Shown piece by piece: positions 1 through 11,568 of a stretch of 64,000 bases of DNA. Source of the stretch: Rutidosis leptorrhynchoides. Its lineage: Eukaryota > Streptophyta > Magnoliopsida > Asterales > Asteraceae. The position numbers and the translations under genes are program-made. Location of the stretch: the NCBI RefSeq assembly GCF_046630445.1, contig NC_092333.1:100879501-100943500 (forward strand), written 5' to 3'. The notes below the pieces were generated by a model. The model worked only from the letters and a program-made list of their open reading frames with translations. It did not search any database and was not told the DNA's origin. Each line of letters opens with the position of its first letter. Position 1 is the first letter of the stretch.

Positions 1-1162
1 ATCTTCCACTTTTGGTTTTTCATAAGTCGTTGAAAACATATTTATGTTTTCATTCTGAGGGTTTTCTTTGGTGGTGAAATTATGATTGACTTCATTGTCA
101 ACTTCCATCGGACCATGTATGTAATGTTTAACTCTGTGACCAATAACTTTAAAGTCAATCCCATTTAAATTTATTAACTATATTGTTCCATATGGGAAAA
201 CTCTTTTGACTATGAATGGTCTAGACCATCTTGATTTCAATTTTCTAGGAAATAGCTTGAATCGTGAATTAAAAAGAAGGACTCTGTCTCCTTCCTTAAA
301 TTCTTTTGAACTTCTGATTCTTTTATCATGTCATTTCTTCGTTCTTTCCTTATAGATTAACGAATTTTCATATGCATCATGTCTTAATTCTTCTAATTCA
401 TTTAGTTGACTTAACCGTAGACGGCCGACTTCATGCAAATCAAGATTACATGTCTTCAAAGCCCAAAATGCTTTGTGCTCAATTTCTACTAGAAGGTGAC
501 ATGCTTTTTCGTAATCAAGTTTAAAAGGTGTGGTGCCAATTGGAGTTTTGTAGGCTGTTCTAAAAGCTCAGAGTGCATCCTCCAATTTCATGGACCATTC
601 CTTCGGATTTCATCCTACAGTTTTCTCTAGAATACGTTTTAAAGCTCGGTTGGTATTTTCAACTTGTCCACTTGTTTGTGGATGATAAGCGGTTGAGATT
701 TTATGAGTTACTCCATATCTTTTGAGAACTTTCTCAAGTTGATATAGAAATGAGTACCCCGATCACTTATTAAAGCTTTCGGTGTTCCGAACCTTGCAGA
801 AAGACGTTTAAGAAGTTAACTACAACTCATGCATCGTTAGTTGGGAGAGTTTGTGCTTCCGCCCATTTAGATACATAATCAATGGCAACGAGAATGTAGA
901 GATTATTATGAGATTTTGAAAATGGACCCATAAAGTCAATACCCTAAACGTCAAATACTTCACATACTTGAATGACATATTGTGGCATTTTATCACGTTG
1001 ACTTATTTTTCCGGCCCTTTGACAAGCAACACAGGATTTACAAAGAAGGTGTGCGTCTTTGAAAATTATAGGCCAATAGAATCCAGCGTCGTAAACTTTT
1101 CTTGCTGTGAGTTGAGGCCCATAATGCCCTCCTGTTGGTCCTGTGTGACAATAGTTTAAAAT
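1..1162 (-). pseudogene. Integrase part of element 1 pol
   Basis: On the minus strand this reads integrase, N- to C-terminal from 1162 down to 1. It starts with an HHCC zinc-binding region, followed by the catalytic core and the C-terminal GPY/F-type module, and ends in a DNEVNHNF motif at about 60-110. The reading frame is broken by stops and small indels, for instance a stop beside 1163 and a disturbed core around 750-830. The first 60 bases continue into the gag-tail/protease module seen complete behind the element 2 integrase, so element 1 had the same fused architecture. Nearly identical sequence lies at 21900-23100 in element 2. Confidence 0.8.
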
Positions 1163-1957
1163 TTAACTAGCTTCATCCCTGAATACGCATCGGCGTATTA
1201 TTCCATCGGGACAACTTTTAAAAAAATGTAGATCTTCCCAGAAATAGTGTTTTATATCACTAAAGAATTTTTTTCGTTTTTGGTACGACAACCCTTTTTC
1301 AAGGAATCCACATACTAAGTAGTTTGCATAGTCTGCAAACCATGGAATTTCATTATAATCGATTTTCAAGAGATATTCATCAGGAAAGTTATCTTGTATG
1401 GCCGATTCATTTAGAACTTCTAATTCGGGATTTTTAAGACGAGAAAGATGATCAGCGGCGAGATTTTCTGCTCCCTTTTTGTCTCTGATTTCAATATCGA
1501 ACTCTTGTAAGAGTAAGATCCAACGGATTAATCGTGGTTTGGCATCTTGTTTCGAAAATAGGTATCTAAGAGCATAATGATCAGTATAGACCACCGTTTT
1601 AGCTAGAATGAGATATAAACGAAATTTGTCCAAAGCAAACACAATAGCAAGGAGTTCTTTTTCAGTAGTTATGTAATTCGTTTGTGCTCCTTGTAACGTC
1701 TTACTAGCGTAATAAATAGGTTGAAATCGTTTTTCAATTCTTTGACCTAAAACGGCTCCCCTTGCAAAATCACTTGCATCGCACATGAGTTCAAATGGTA
1801 GATTCTAATTTGGAGTTATCATGATCGGCGCATTAGTGAGTTTTTATTTAAGAATATTAAAAGATTTGATGCATTCATCTGAAAAGATGAATGGAGCATC
1901 CTTTTCTAGGAGTTTATTCATAAGAGTGGTAATTTTAGAAAAATCTTTTATGAAACG
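1163..1957 (-). pseudogene. RNase H and RT connection of element 1 pol
   Basis: The open stretch 1163-1786 encodes a Ty3/Gypsy RNase H: the CDASDFA motif at its start, TEKELLA about 40 residues later, YTDH about 25 residues further, and the HLSRL end. It degrades the RNA strand of the RNA/DNA hybrid during reverse transcription. The stretch 1787-1957 is the RT thumb/connection region, closed off from the upstream frame by a stop. This whole segment, about 0.82 kb, is missing from element 2. Only one copy of this domain is present in the window. Confidence 0.8.
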
Positions 1958-2277
1958 TCAGTAAAAACCGGCATGCCCTAGAAAACTCCTAACTCCTATA
2001 ACATTGGTGGGATGTGGAAGTTTAGCAATTACATCTACTTTAGCTCTATCCACTTCAATTCCTTCCTTTGAAATTTTATGACCAAGAACGATGCCTTCTT
2101 TAACCATGAAATGGCATTTCTCCCAATTAAGTACTAGATTTGATTGCTCGCATCTAATAAGCATTCGTTCAAGATGAACTAGACATGATTCAAAAATATC
2201 ACCGAAGACTGAAAAGTCATCCATGAAAACTTCCATGCATTCTTCTATCATGTCGTGAAAAATTGTCATCATGCACC
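1958..2277 (-). pseudogene. RT palm/thumb fragment of element 1 (VFMDDF motif)
   Basis: This 104-codon stretch continues the reverse transcriptase that begins at 12174-12872, interrupted by insertion of element 3 at GCACC. It carries the catalytic FMDDF motif (the family's Y/FMDD box, two metal-binding aspartates), then LNWEKCHFM and the IVLGHKIS motif of Ty3/Gypsy RT. It ends in a stop at 1958. A diverged second copy of the same 0.33 kb lies at 9961-10292 inside element 3. Confidence 0.85.
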
Positions 2278-3518
2278 TGATGTGTTCTAGAGGGTGTGTA
2301 TGAAACGGCTATCAGTTTTATATTTATTTACTACAAGAAATCACCTAAATTAAACTAAAACACAAAAGGCAAGTATACCTATCGTGTAATAATATAGCTA
2401 AGGTAAAGTCCGGGAGGTCGTTCCATGAACACTATTATTGGGTGTCTTACTAGGTCAAATTAGTTAATTAAGTAGTTAAACTAGATTTAGTAATATATAG
2501 TAATTATAGGTAACTTTGGGGGGATTTACCGTTTAATGACCGGTTTGTCGATTTTGAGACTTATATCACAGTTAAAACCTAATGCAAAATATTAAATATA
2601 AATATAACTTATTTTAAAGAGTAAAGTAAATGACAACAAATAAAAGTGCAATAATTAAAAATATAAATAAAGTGTAAAAATAAAAGTGCGATAATTTAAA
2701 GTACGATAAATAAAATGACGATAAATGAAAGTACGATGAGATATAAAATAAAGGAATTATGCTTATTTAAACTTCCGTAATCATGATGTTTGACGTTTTG
2801 ATTTTAATTTATTACCATGGGTTAATTGTCCTTTGTCCTGGATTATTCGATACGTCTATATGGTTTTTGTCCATAACAGTCCATCGGCCATAATTATAAA
2901 TTGCGAGTATCCTTGTTAAATTACCCTTATACCCGAAGTCAAATATTCCAACTAATTGAGGACTTAAACTGTAACAAGGTTTTAATACTTTGTTAACAAT
3001 TACACCAATTTTCCTTGTATGTAATCCACCCCTGTTTTAATGAGTCCATTAACTATTAATCCATCCCCTTGTCCGGTCAAATGAACAATTATTAGTACTT
3101 ATAAATATCCCGCCCATCGTATCCGATCGAGTGTATGTGGTTATTTATAGATACGTCAAATTGTAAATCTTTATATTAAATTAACGAACTATCATTCAGT
3201 TAAACAAATATAAAGCCCATTAATAGCCCATAGTCTAATTTCCACAAGTGTCGGTCTTTTGTTCAAACCCCAATTATGGTCCAAAGCCCAATTACCCAAT
3301 CTTAATATTTAGCCCAACATCACGATTACTTCGGCTTAAATAAGCATAATAATAACTTAGTTACGAGACATTAATTTAAAAAGGAAGAACATAACTTACA
3401 ATGATTATTTATAGCGTATCGTTACACGGACAGAGTTACGATTTAAAACCCGTAAAACATTCTTACAATAACCCAATTATTATTAAACTTAAATTAAAAT
3501 TATAATTATAATTATAAA

Positions 3519-3598
<80 letters not shown>

Positions 3599-4203
3599 AT
3601 GAGAAAGGAAAAAAAAAAGGAGTAGTTTCTTCATTACTCCGTGCCTTGCTTTTATAGGCAAATGATTGATACTGTTGTAGGTGGAATGTTAGCTGGCTAC
3701 CATTCAAAGTTGAATCAATAATATCTCGTTGCGAATTATTGATTTGAAATTTTCACTTATGACCCTTTAACTATGCTCAATTAACAACTTTTTATTATTT
3801 ATTATTATTCTTATTATGAATTATTTAAATATTATATTATATTCTTGTGCATAGTTGACTTGTACTTTCAGCTCCGTTGCATCGAGCGCTGAAAGTTGGT
3901 TCATGTCTCGGTTCCGGATTTTCGAACGCCTTTTCGTATAATTTAATATCTTGTACTTTGCGTTTTGCGCTCGTACTCTTGTAATTTTTAGATGTTTCTC
4001 ATCAATAAATTGAACCACTTGGATTGTATTTTGTACTTTTTAGCTTTTTGGTCATTTACGTCTTCAAATCGTCGAATATGTCTTTTGTCTTCACCTTTTA
4101 TTATTTAAACAAATATCACTTGTAAATAGAACAATTGCAACTAAAAGCTTGTCTTTCTTGAGGGATAATGCTATGAAATATATGTTCATTTTTAGCATTA
4201 TCA
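2278..4203 (-). repeat. 3' LTR of element 3 (LTR A)
   Basis: A 1926-bp LTR bounded by TGATGTG and CATTATCA (plus strand). A minus-strand TATA box is at 3651-3656 and a (TA)n tract at about 3523-3594. A run of TTTATTTATCG-like units (minus sense) lies at 2621-2745. It lacks the paired CATGCGATCGCATG palindromes found in LTRs C, D and E; at that place it has an inverted repeat AATCAATAAT / ATTATTGATT (3713-3722 and 3735-3744). Confidence 0.88.
3523..3594. repeat. (TA)n microsatellite in LTR A
   Basis: About 70 bp of TA repeats. Comparable tracts occur in LTR B (about 11507-11564), C (two), D (two) and E (about 34137-34219). Their lengths differ between paired LTRs, as expected of slippage. Confidence 0.9.
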
Positions 4204-6582
4204 AATATTCCCACACTTGAGCGTTGCTTATCCTCAAGCAACATAGAACTTGAATATAACTTTACCAGAATCACTTCTTTATTCTTTACACTTTGTACAT
4301 CAGTGATTTCAATACGGCGGTATGAACATTGATAGTAACGATGTGGTTTACAGTCCCACATGACTATGAAAATTTAGATCCTTTAAGGAAATCGGATCTT
4401 TATGAAAACATTTGATCTTTTGAAAATTCATTCTAGCTTTTACCCTAGATAAGTTTTCCAGAATAACCCTTCACCGGTGTTTGCAAAATATTTTTGTATG
4501 TTTTGTGGGTTTCAGTTTTGAAAATTTTAGCTCAAAAACTTGTGGTTTTGTGTCACCCACTTGCTAATCCTTGTATTAGGAAAGCACACGTCCAGTATAT
4601 TTGCTTCGTATATTACCTTTCAGTAAACTACCGTCCGGTTGTAAAGGAATGCGTTGAACAAGCAACTGTTAAGGCAATGTCCCGTGACATGCTGATGTTC
4701 ATGGTCTAAAACGTGTCAAATGCAATTACTATCCTTTGTAGGAGCAATAGTAAAGATCACCCTATAGTTTTTCGGTCTGGCACAAGGTCTTGTCTTCGAC
4801 CATGCTATGCAACTACCGTTCTTACGGTTGACACCCGATTTGGTTCAGGTGATCTAATGAATTCCAAGTGAATTCCTAGGATTTTACGTTCAATGGTAAT
4901 GAACGCATTGAAAATAGGTTTTCATAAAACAAATCGGTTTGTAATTTGATCAAAATATTTTCTCGTTCAAGTTTGAGTTTAGATATCATCGAATTCCATG
5001 AGTTTGTAATTCTCAATCTTTAAGGTCAATCTCAAGGATTGAGTGATATCAGGCTTAAAAGCTGATTTTTAATCTTTAAGGAGATTATCCTTACTGGGGG
5101 TCTGATTCATTAGTCTTATCAAGCTAATTTGCACGGCGCCCTACCCATTTTACGAGACAGATCCTCTTATGGTTAGGATAAGTCTGACCATATGGTGACC
5201 CTGTTTGATGCTGAGGTCCGTGGATTTTCTGCTAATTTTAGAGATGAATTTTCTAGATTTTTCGTCAACCTACAGCTGGTCTGGACGACAACTTCCTGAC
5301 CTAAATCAAGAAGCGCGTTTCTTTTTCGAAAGACTTTACTTCCTTTTAATGATGGAATTGATTCATCGTGTAGATCCATCTTTTCTTTCAAAGGTATTAC
5401 AATAAATCGGGTAAAACTGATTAGTTTAGTCCAAAGCAAAAGTACCTGCAATAATCTGTACCAAATATGTGATATGTATTTTAAAGAAATTGGTAAATTC
5501 TTCCCACACTTAGCTTTTATTTATTCTTTTCTTTGCCTTTTTATTCTCTTCTATTCCATTTTAAATGAATTCTAACGTTTTTGGGTTGTTTCTCCATTTA
5601 TGTTCTCTCTGAGGTAACAATAATTTCGGCATTAACACCTAGTTTTATCGTTCATAAATATGTATAAACATGATTTTGAATTCATTTTATTGAAATTTTT
5701 TCAAATTTTCACAAAATTTGGCAAATAAACTAAGTGTAAACCCGAGAGAATTTATAACCCTTCCCCACACTTGAGATCATGCAATGCCCTCATTTGCATG
5801 AAATCAGACTATAATTATAAATTCATGAGGGTGGTTATTGTAGAAAAGTGATTAAAAATACCGAGTTTGCAAGCATATTATTTTATATCACATTTGATAT
5901 TTTGCGTCTTGTCATCAAAATTAGTAGCTTTTGCTGAACTTAATGTCAGTCTTTGAAAATGCGTTATTTTACCCTGTTTTGTACATAAGATAAACTACAA
6001 ACATATATATAATATATATATATATTTTTTTATAAAAACCTTTATTTATTAAAACAATTTTAATGAATAATTTTTTTTAATTTTGTTTCCTTTTACTTTA
6101 GATAGTTTCGGTATGTTTACCTAGTCCGTCACTCGACAAAATTTAAAATTTGTCATTTTTAAAGCGATTGTTTTAAAAGCAAATATTTTTGGGTTTTTTT
6201 TTTCAATTTTTTTTGTATACTTTAGATCAATAAAATTAAAAATAATGATAACAAAATTTTTTCGCCCCGCCCTCGGGTAAAGCAATTTCGGTTCCATGAC
6301 CTAGTCTTCAACTTACGATGAATTTTAGAAATTATTTTTTAAACTTAATGAAATAAAGTAAATTTTGTTTTTAAATTCACATAAAACTTAAATTTAAAAA
6401 AAATGCATATTAATTTCATACAAAACTTACAAAACAAAAATTCAGAATGGGGGGAGAAAACTAGTTCTTTAGTGTCTGCTAGTGGAAAAGACCAATCGGA
6501 TTCCATTCTTGGACCTACACGAGAATAGAACAACTAACTATAGACAGCATTTTCTTTTTAGAACATTTGAGTCTCTCCACAC
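4204..6582 (-). other. 3' untranslated region of element 3
   Basis: Noncoding 3' region between the protease module and the 3' LTR, matching 14897-16830 and parts of 19440-20966 of element 2. No convincing coding sequence is present; the short open stretches are not conserved between copies. It holds several purine tracts of the form TAAGTGTGGGGA (minus strand) at 4209-4219, 5503-5512, 5763-5772 and 6576-6585. The one next to the LTR is the likely polypurine tract. It lacks the 2.6 kb ORF-bearing block that element 2 has here. Confidence 0.7.
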
Positions 6583-7446
6583 TTAGGTAGCTGTGGAGTT
6601 GAAATTGTGATTAACTTCATCGTCAATTTCTCTTGGACCATAATCAACTTGCATATCTGTGACTTTTGCTTTAAGCCAGTGGCCGGCTTCTTCTGTATTA
6701 TCCACAAATTCAACTAGTTTCTCCTTTTCTTTAGGCGACAGATTGGATACTAACCGGTTACATAACTTAAAGTTCCCTTTAATTCTAGCATCGTAAACCC
6801 GTTTATAAAGTTTCTTCATTGAACTGTTAATAACGGGGTCATTTAATTTCGTATCAACAACGGGGTTCTTTGTTATCAGGTCATCATTAGGTGTTGTTTC
6901 ATTTTCCCCACACTTAGGCGTTTTATTATTGTTAAGCACTACCGTTGGAGTTGGTAAAACAACATGGTTCTTACCAATTGTTTTTGTTGGTTCAACGGTT
7001 TTGGTTGGTGGAGATTTAGACTTTCGAATCATAAAGGTGATCGATTTCTCATCATTACTAAGTGTCATTCTACCTTTTCTTACATCAAATAACGCCCCGG
7101 TGGATGCTAAGAATGGTCGACCTAAAATTAGAGGAATGTTTGGGTCCTCTTCAATGTTAATTACAATAAATTTGACTAAAAAGGTTAAATTACCCACTTG
7201 AATGGGTAGGTTGTCAGCAATTCCAACTGGGTGTTTAATAGTTTGATCAAAGAGTTGGACACTCATCTCTGTCGGACTTAACTCACCTACTCCTACTCTC
7301 TTATATAATGAAAGAGGCATAACACTCACACTCGCACCTAAATCTGCTAGTGCATCATACATGACACAATCACTAAGTAGACAAGGAACAATAAATTCAC
7401 CCGGATCACCCAACCTGGGTGGAGGTTTTGGTGGAACTGTCTTCAC
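6583..7446 (-). CDS. Aspartic-protease module with conserved C-terminal region, element 3
   Basis: An open frame of about 287 codons with no ATG start; it continues the gag frame from the right. Near residues 35-45 it has ALADLGAS, the DxGA active-site loop of retroelement pepsin-like proteases, followed by [10 protein letters not shown] about 70 residues later. After the protease comes a conserved block of about 55 residues ([19 protein letters not shown], then LSPKEKEKLVEFV) of unknown function, ending in DDEVNHNF and a stop. The same module is fused behind integrase in element 2 (20967-21900). In element 3 it follows gag directly and no RT follows it. A frame break or stop at about 7450-7474 separates it from gag. 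Confidence 0.75.
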   Translation of the reverse strand: MKTVPPKPPPRLGDPGEFIVPCLLSDCVMYDALADLGASVSVMPLSLYKRVGVGELSPTEMSVQLFDQTIKHPVGIADNLPIQVGNLTFLVKFIVINIEEDPNIPLILGRPFLASTGALFDVRKGRMTLSNDEKSITFMIRKSKSPPTKTVEPTKTIGKNHVVLPTPTVVLNNNKTPKCGENETTPNDDLITKNPVVDTKLNDPVINSSMKKLYKRVYDARIKGNFKLCNRLVSNLSPKEKEKLVEFVDNTEEAGHWLKAKVTDMQVDYGPREIDDEVNHNFNSTAT

Positions 7447-7473
7447 CGGGTTTATCTTTACGGTTTTTGTTTC

Positions 7474-8225
7474 TTATACTTTCTTATTATTCTTCTTCTT
7501 TTCAAAGGTATCACAAACTTTATTACCTATTACTTTCTCATACTCAACTCCTTTTCTTGGAAACGAGATGGGTGGTCTGTATGGTACCACCACTGGCTTT
7601 ACATACAAGGGTGGTGGTGGTGGTGTAACTTCTTCATTGTTACTCACACCTAAAATCTTCCCATCTTCTGGTGTTGGTTTTTCAGAATTTGTTGATACCA
7701 TGTTAACATTTTCATTCCGAGGATTTACTTCATTATTACTCGGTAGCTTTCCTTGTTCCCTCTCACTCATCATGCTAGCAAGAGTACCTACGTGTTTTTC
7801 TAGATTCAAAATGGAAGCTTGTTGAGTTCTAAATGACTGATCAAACCTCTCATTCGTTTGGGTTTGAGTTGCAATAAATTGTGTTTGAGATTCAACTAGC
7901 TTTTGTACCATTTCTTCCAGATTTGACTTTTTCTCTTCAGTTTGTTGTGGTGGTTTATATAAGCTAGGTCTTTGTTGATTGAAAGTGTTGTTTTGAGTTG
8001 GTTGGTTATTCGGACCTTGTTGGTTGTACGAGTTATTGTTGGGTCCATTTGGATTGTAAAGAATGTTTTGATTTCGATTGAAGTTTAGCCTTGACGGTTG
8101 ATAATTATTTTATAATTATTTCCCGGCCTTTGGTTCATGTAGGAAACATTCTCACGTTGTTCCATCGTTTGTTCAACATTACAATCTTTCGTTAAGTGTG
8201 GTCCACCGCATTGCTCACTACTGAT
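7474..8225 (-). pseudogene. C-terminal part of element 3 gag and linker to protease
   Basis: Continuation of gag after the stop at 8226-8228. The zinc-knuckle segment reads SEQCGGPHLTKDC, with the first zinc-binding cysteine replaced by serine. An Asn/Gln-rich stretch follows (about 7950-8130), then a helical segment around LVESQTQF and NLEKHVGTL, and a proline-rich linker. Stops and a frame break at about 8110 and 7474 interrupt it. The open portion is 7474-7911. Confidence 0.7.
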
Positions 8226-9326
8226 TCATATTGCGTGAATATCTTTAGTCATCTTTTCCATTCGTCTCTCGAAAGCATCTATTTTTGCGGAAATGGAATC
8301 AAAGTCATGGCTAGAATCGGCTCTAGCCGCTTTAGATGATCTAACGATATCTTTTTCTTGGTGCCACTCATGTGAGTGGGAAGCAGTGTTATCAATAATT
8401 TTGTAAGCTTCAGTTGCGGTTTTTTTCATAATGGAACCACCAGCTGCTATATCTATGTCTTTTCTTGTAGTGATGTCGCATCCTTGGTAGAATATTTGTA
8501 CTATTTGATAAGTGTCTAAACCATGTTGCGGACATCCTCTCAACAACTTTCCAAATCTTGTCCATGCCTCATACAGAGTTTCATTTGGCTTTTGTGTGAA
8601 CGTAACTATTTCTCCTTGAAGTCTTACGGCTTTAGATGCCGGAAAGAATTGTTTCAGAATATTTTCAACTAAGACATCCCATGTATCAATCGCCCCTTCA
8701 GGTAACGATTCTAACCAATCTTTGGCTTCTCCCTTTAAAGTCCATGGAAATAACATGAGATAGATCTGTTCATCCTCAACTTCTTTGATTTTAAATAGAG
8801 TACAGATCCTATTAAATGTACGAAGATGTTCGTTTGGATCTTCCTTCGGCGCACCACTAAATTGGCATTGATTAGTTACCATGTGTAGGATTTGTAGTTT
8901 GATTTCATAATCTGGCGCATTAATGTCTGGTTGAGTAATTGTGTGACCTTGGCCAGTGCGTTTAGCTCTCATTCGGTCTTCCATACTTAGAGGTTCCAGA
9001 TTTTCCATTATTGAATTTGTTGAATCTGAATCACTAGAGGATTCTGACTTAATGGTTTCTTCCTCGACAATCACTGGATGAGTGATTTGTGATTCAGGAG
9101 GAATGATTAATGGTTCAGGATCTCTGAATTGTTCCTGAATATCCTCCGGATTCTCAATTGTGAGGTCGGGTTCAAAAAATGGATTATCGGAAATTTGAAT
9201 TGGAGTACTTGGTCGACTGGATGACGATTCTAAAGAAAAATCAACGGCGACAATATTGGCTAGATGTCTTGATCGAGTTACAGGTGGTGAACGTATGAAA
9301 GGTGGTGAACGTTTTGCTCGGTGCAT
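8226..9326 (-). CDS. Gag polyprotein N-terminal part, element 3
   Basis: A 366-codon open frame starting at ATG 9326-9324. The first 120 residues are Ser/Pro-rich and acidic. From about residue 125 comes the retrotransposon gag (capsid) domain of the Athila type, with motifs HLRTFNRICTLFKI, LFPWTLKGEAKDWLESLP, the conserved W and KQFFPASKA, ETLYEAWTRFGKLLRGCPQHG and IVQIFYQG. Gag forms the virus-like particle that packages element RNA. The frame ends in TGA at 8226-8228, just before the zinc knuckle; element 1 reads an arginine codon there. Of the three gag copies this is the best preserved. Confidence 0.85.
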   Translation of the reverse strand: MHRAKRSPPFIRSPPVTRSRHLANIVAVDFSLESSSSRPSTPIQISDNPFFEPDLTIENPEDIQEQFRDPEPLIIPPESQITHPVIVEEETIKSESSSDSDSTNSIMENLEPLSMEDRMRAKRTGQGHTITQPDINAPDYEIKLQILHMVTNQCQFSGAPKEDPNEHLRTFNRICTLFKIKEVEDEQIYLMLFPWTLKGEAKDWLESLPEGAIDTWDVLVENILKQFFPASKAVRLQGEIVTFTQKPNETLYEAWTRFGKLLRGCPQHGLDTYQIVQIFYQGCDITTRKDIDIAAGGSIMKKTATEAYKIIDNTASHSHEWHQEKDIVRSSKAARADSSHDFDSISAKIDAFERRMEKMTKDIHAI

Positions 9327-9960
9327 TCACAGAATATCCTATTAGTTATAAAAATAAGAAAAATTATATAATTTATCAAATTAATAGACTTTTCTGATTT
9401 TACCCACGTTTCGAATAGCCAAAAGATGCAGCAGGTAGCCAGGACCCTTTAAATCGGAAGCCCACAACTCGCCATTAACAAATCCAACTATTACTACGAA
9501 CCAGAAAATTTTAGATGTCTATCAATTTAACCACTTAAAACAATTTTTCGTCGAAATTTTGAAATAAAAATCTATGTCCTAAAAACTAGAGCGTCGAGAA
9601 AAAAGAAAGAAAAAGAGCGCGTCGAAAAATTTCGAAAAATAAAAGGTCAAAAAATAAGAAAATTGTAGCGCGTCAAAAATTAAAAAGAGATTCTAAACGA
9701 AAAACGAGAATTACTTAAAAGGATACTAAAATTTTAACACGGCGTCGCAAAATTTTAAGGCACCTAAATCTTAGTCTAAAGAAAAAGCACTTAAGGGATT
9801 TTACGGCAAAGCCTAAAAATCTAAAAGTATAAAAATAACTATGGCAAAACTAAACTTAATACTAAAAGTTGTGACTAGAGTCTAAAAATCTAAAGGTAAT
9901 AAAACTTAAAAAAAAAATTAATTTTATAGACAAAATCTTAAAAATATATTTTTTTAATAA
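9327..9960 (-). other. Truncated leader of element 3
   Basis: Noncoding leader between gag and the 5' LTR. It is about 0.6 kb long, against 1.2-1.3 kb in elements 1 and 2, and contains recurring GCGTCG-like units (about 9590-9750). The LTR-proximal half, including the tRNA-Asp primer site, is missing and replaced by the pol fragment 9961-10292. The paired palindromes of the other two leaders are also absent. Confidence 0.7.
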
Positions 9961-10292
9961 AACTTATGAAACGCCGGTAAAACTGGCATGCCCTAGAAAA
10001 CTCCTAACTCCTCTAACATTTGTGAGATGTGAAAGTTTAGCAATTACATCTACTTTAGCTATATCCACTTCAATTCCTTCCTTTGAAATTTTATGACCAA
10101 GAACGATGCCTTCTTTAACCATGAAATGGTATTTCTCCCAATTAAGTACTAGATTTGATTGCTCGCATCTAATAAGCATTCATTCAAGATTAACTAGACA
10201 TGATTCAAAAGTATCACCGAAGACTGAAAAGTCATCCATGAAAACTTACATGCATTCTTCTATCATGTCGTGAAAAATTGCCATCATGCACC
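9961..10292 (-). pseudogene. Misplaced RT fragment between leader and 5' LTR of element 3
   Basis: About 332 bp that match 1946-2277 (element 1 RT: the VFMDDF region through to the GHASF end), with roughly ten differences in the first 120 bp. It abuts LTR B with the same GCACC that abuts LTR A at 2273-2277. Retrotransposon structure calls for a primer site here. The simplest reading is gene conversion of the right LTR by the left one, carrying its left flank along; a secondary duplication is possible. Confidence 0.75.
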
Positions 10293-11500
10293 TGATGTGT
10301 TCTAGAGGGTGTGTATGAAACGGCTATCAGTTTTATATTTATTTACTACAGGAAATCACCTAAATTAAACTAAAACACAAAAGGCAAGTATACCTATCGT
10401 GTAATAATATAGCTAAGGTAAAGTCCGTGAGGTCGATCCGTGGACACTATTATTGGGTGTCTTACTAGGTCAAATTAGTTAATTAAGTAGTTAAACTAGA
10501 TTTTGTAATATATAGTAATTATAGGTAACTTTGGAGGGATTTACCGTTTAATGACCGGTTTGTCGATTTTGAGACTTATATCACAGTTAAAACCTAATGC
10601 AAAATATTAAATATAAAAATAACTTATTTTAAAGAGTAAAGTAAATGACAACAAATAAAAGTGCAATAATTAAAAATATAAATAAAGCGTAAAAATAAAA
10701 GTGCGATAATTTAAAGTACGATAAATAAAATGACGATAAATGAAAGTACGATGAGATATAAAATAAAGGAATTATGCTTATTTAAACTTCCGTAATCATG
10801 ATGTTTGACGTTTTGATTTTAATTTATTACCATGGGTTAATTGTCCTTTGTCCTGGATTATTCGATACGTCTATCTGGTTTTTGTCCATAACAGTCCATC
10901 GGCCATAATTATAAAGTGCGAGTATTCTCGTCAAATTACCCTTATACCCGAATTCAAATATTCCAACTAATTGAGGACTTAAACTGTAACAAGGTTTTAA
11001 TACTTTGTTAACAATTACACCAATTTTCCTTGTATGTAATCCACCCCTGTTTTAATGAGTCCATTGACTATTAATCCATCCCCGTGTCAACAATTATTAG
11101 TACTTATAAATATCCCAACCATCGTATCCGATCGAGTGTATGTGGTTATTTATAGATACGTCAAATTGTAAATCTTTATATTAAATTAACGAACTATCAT
11201 TCAGTTAAACAAATATAAACCCATTAATAGCCCATAATCTAATTTCCACAAGTGTCGGTCTTTTTTTCAAACCCCAATTATGGTCCAAATCCCAATCTTA
11301 ATATTTAGCCCGACATCACGATTACTTCGGCTTAAATAAGCATAATAATAACTTAGTTACGAGACATTAATTTAAAAAGGAAGAACATAACTTACAATGA
11401 TTATTTATAGCGTAGCGTTACACGGACAGAGTTTCGATTTAAAACCCGTAAAACATTCTTACAATAACCCAATTATTATTAAACTTAAATTAAAATTAAA

Positions 11501-11568
<68 letters not shown>

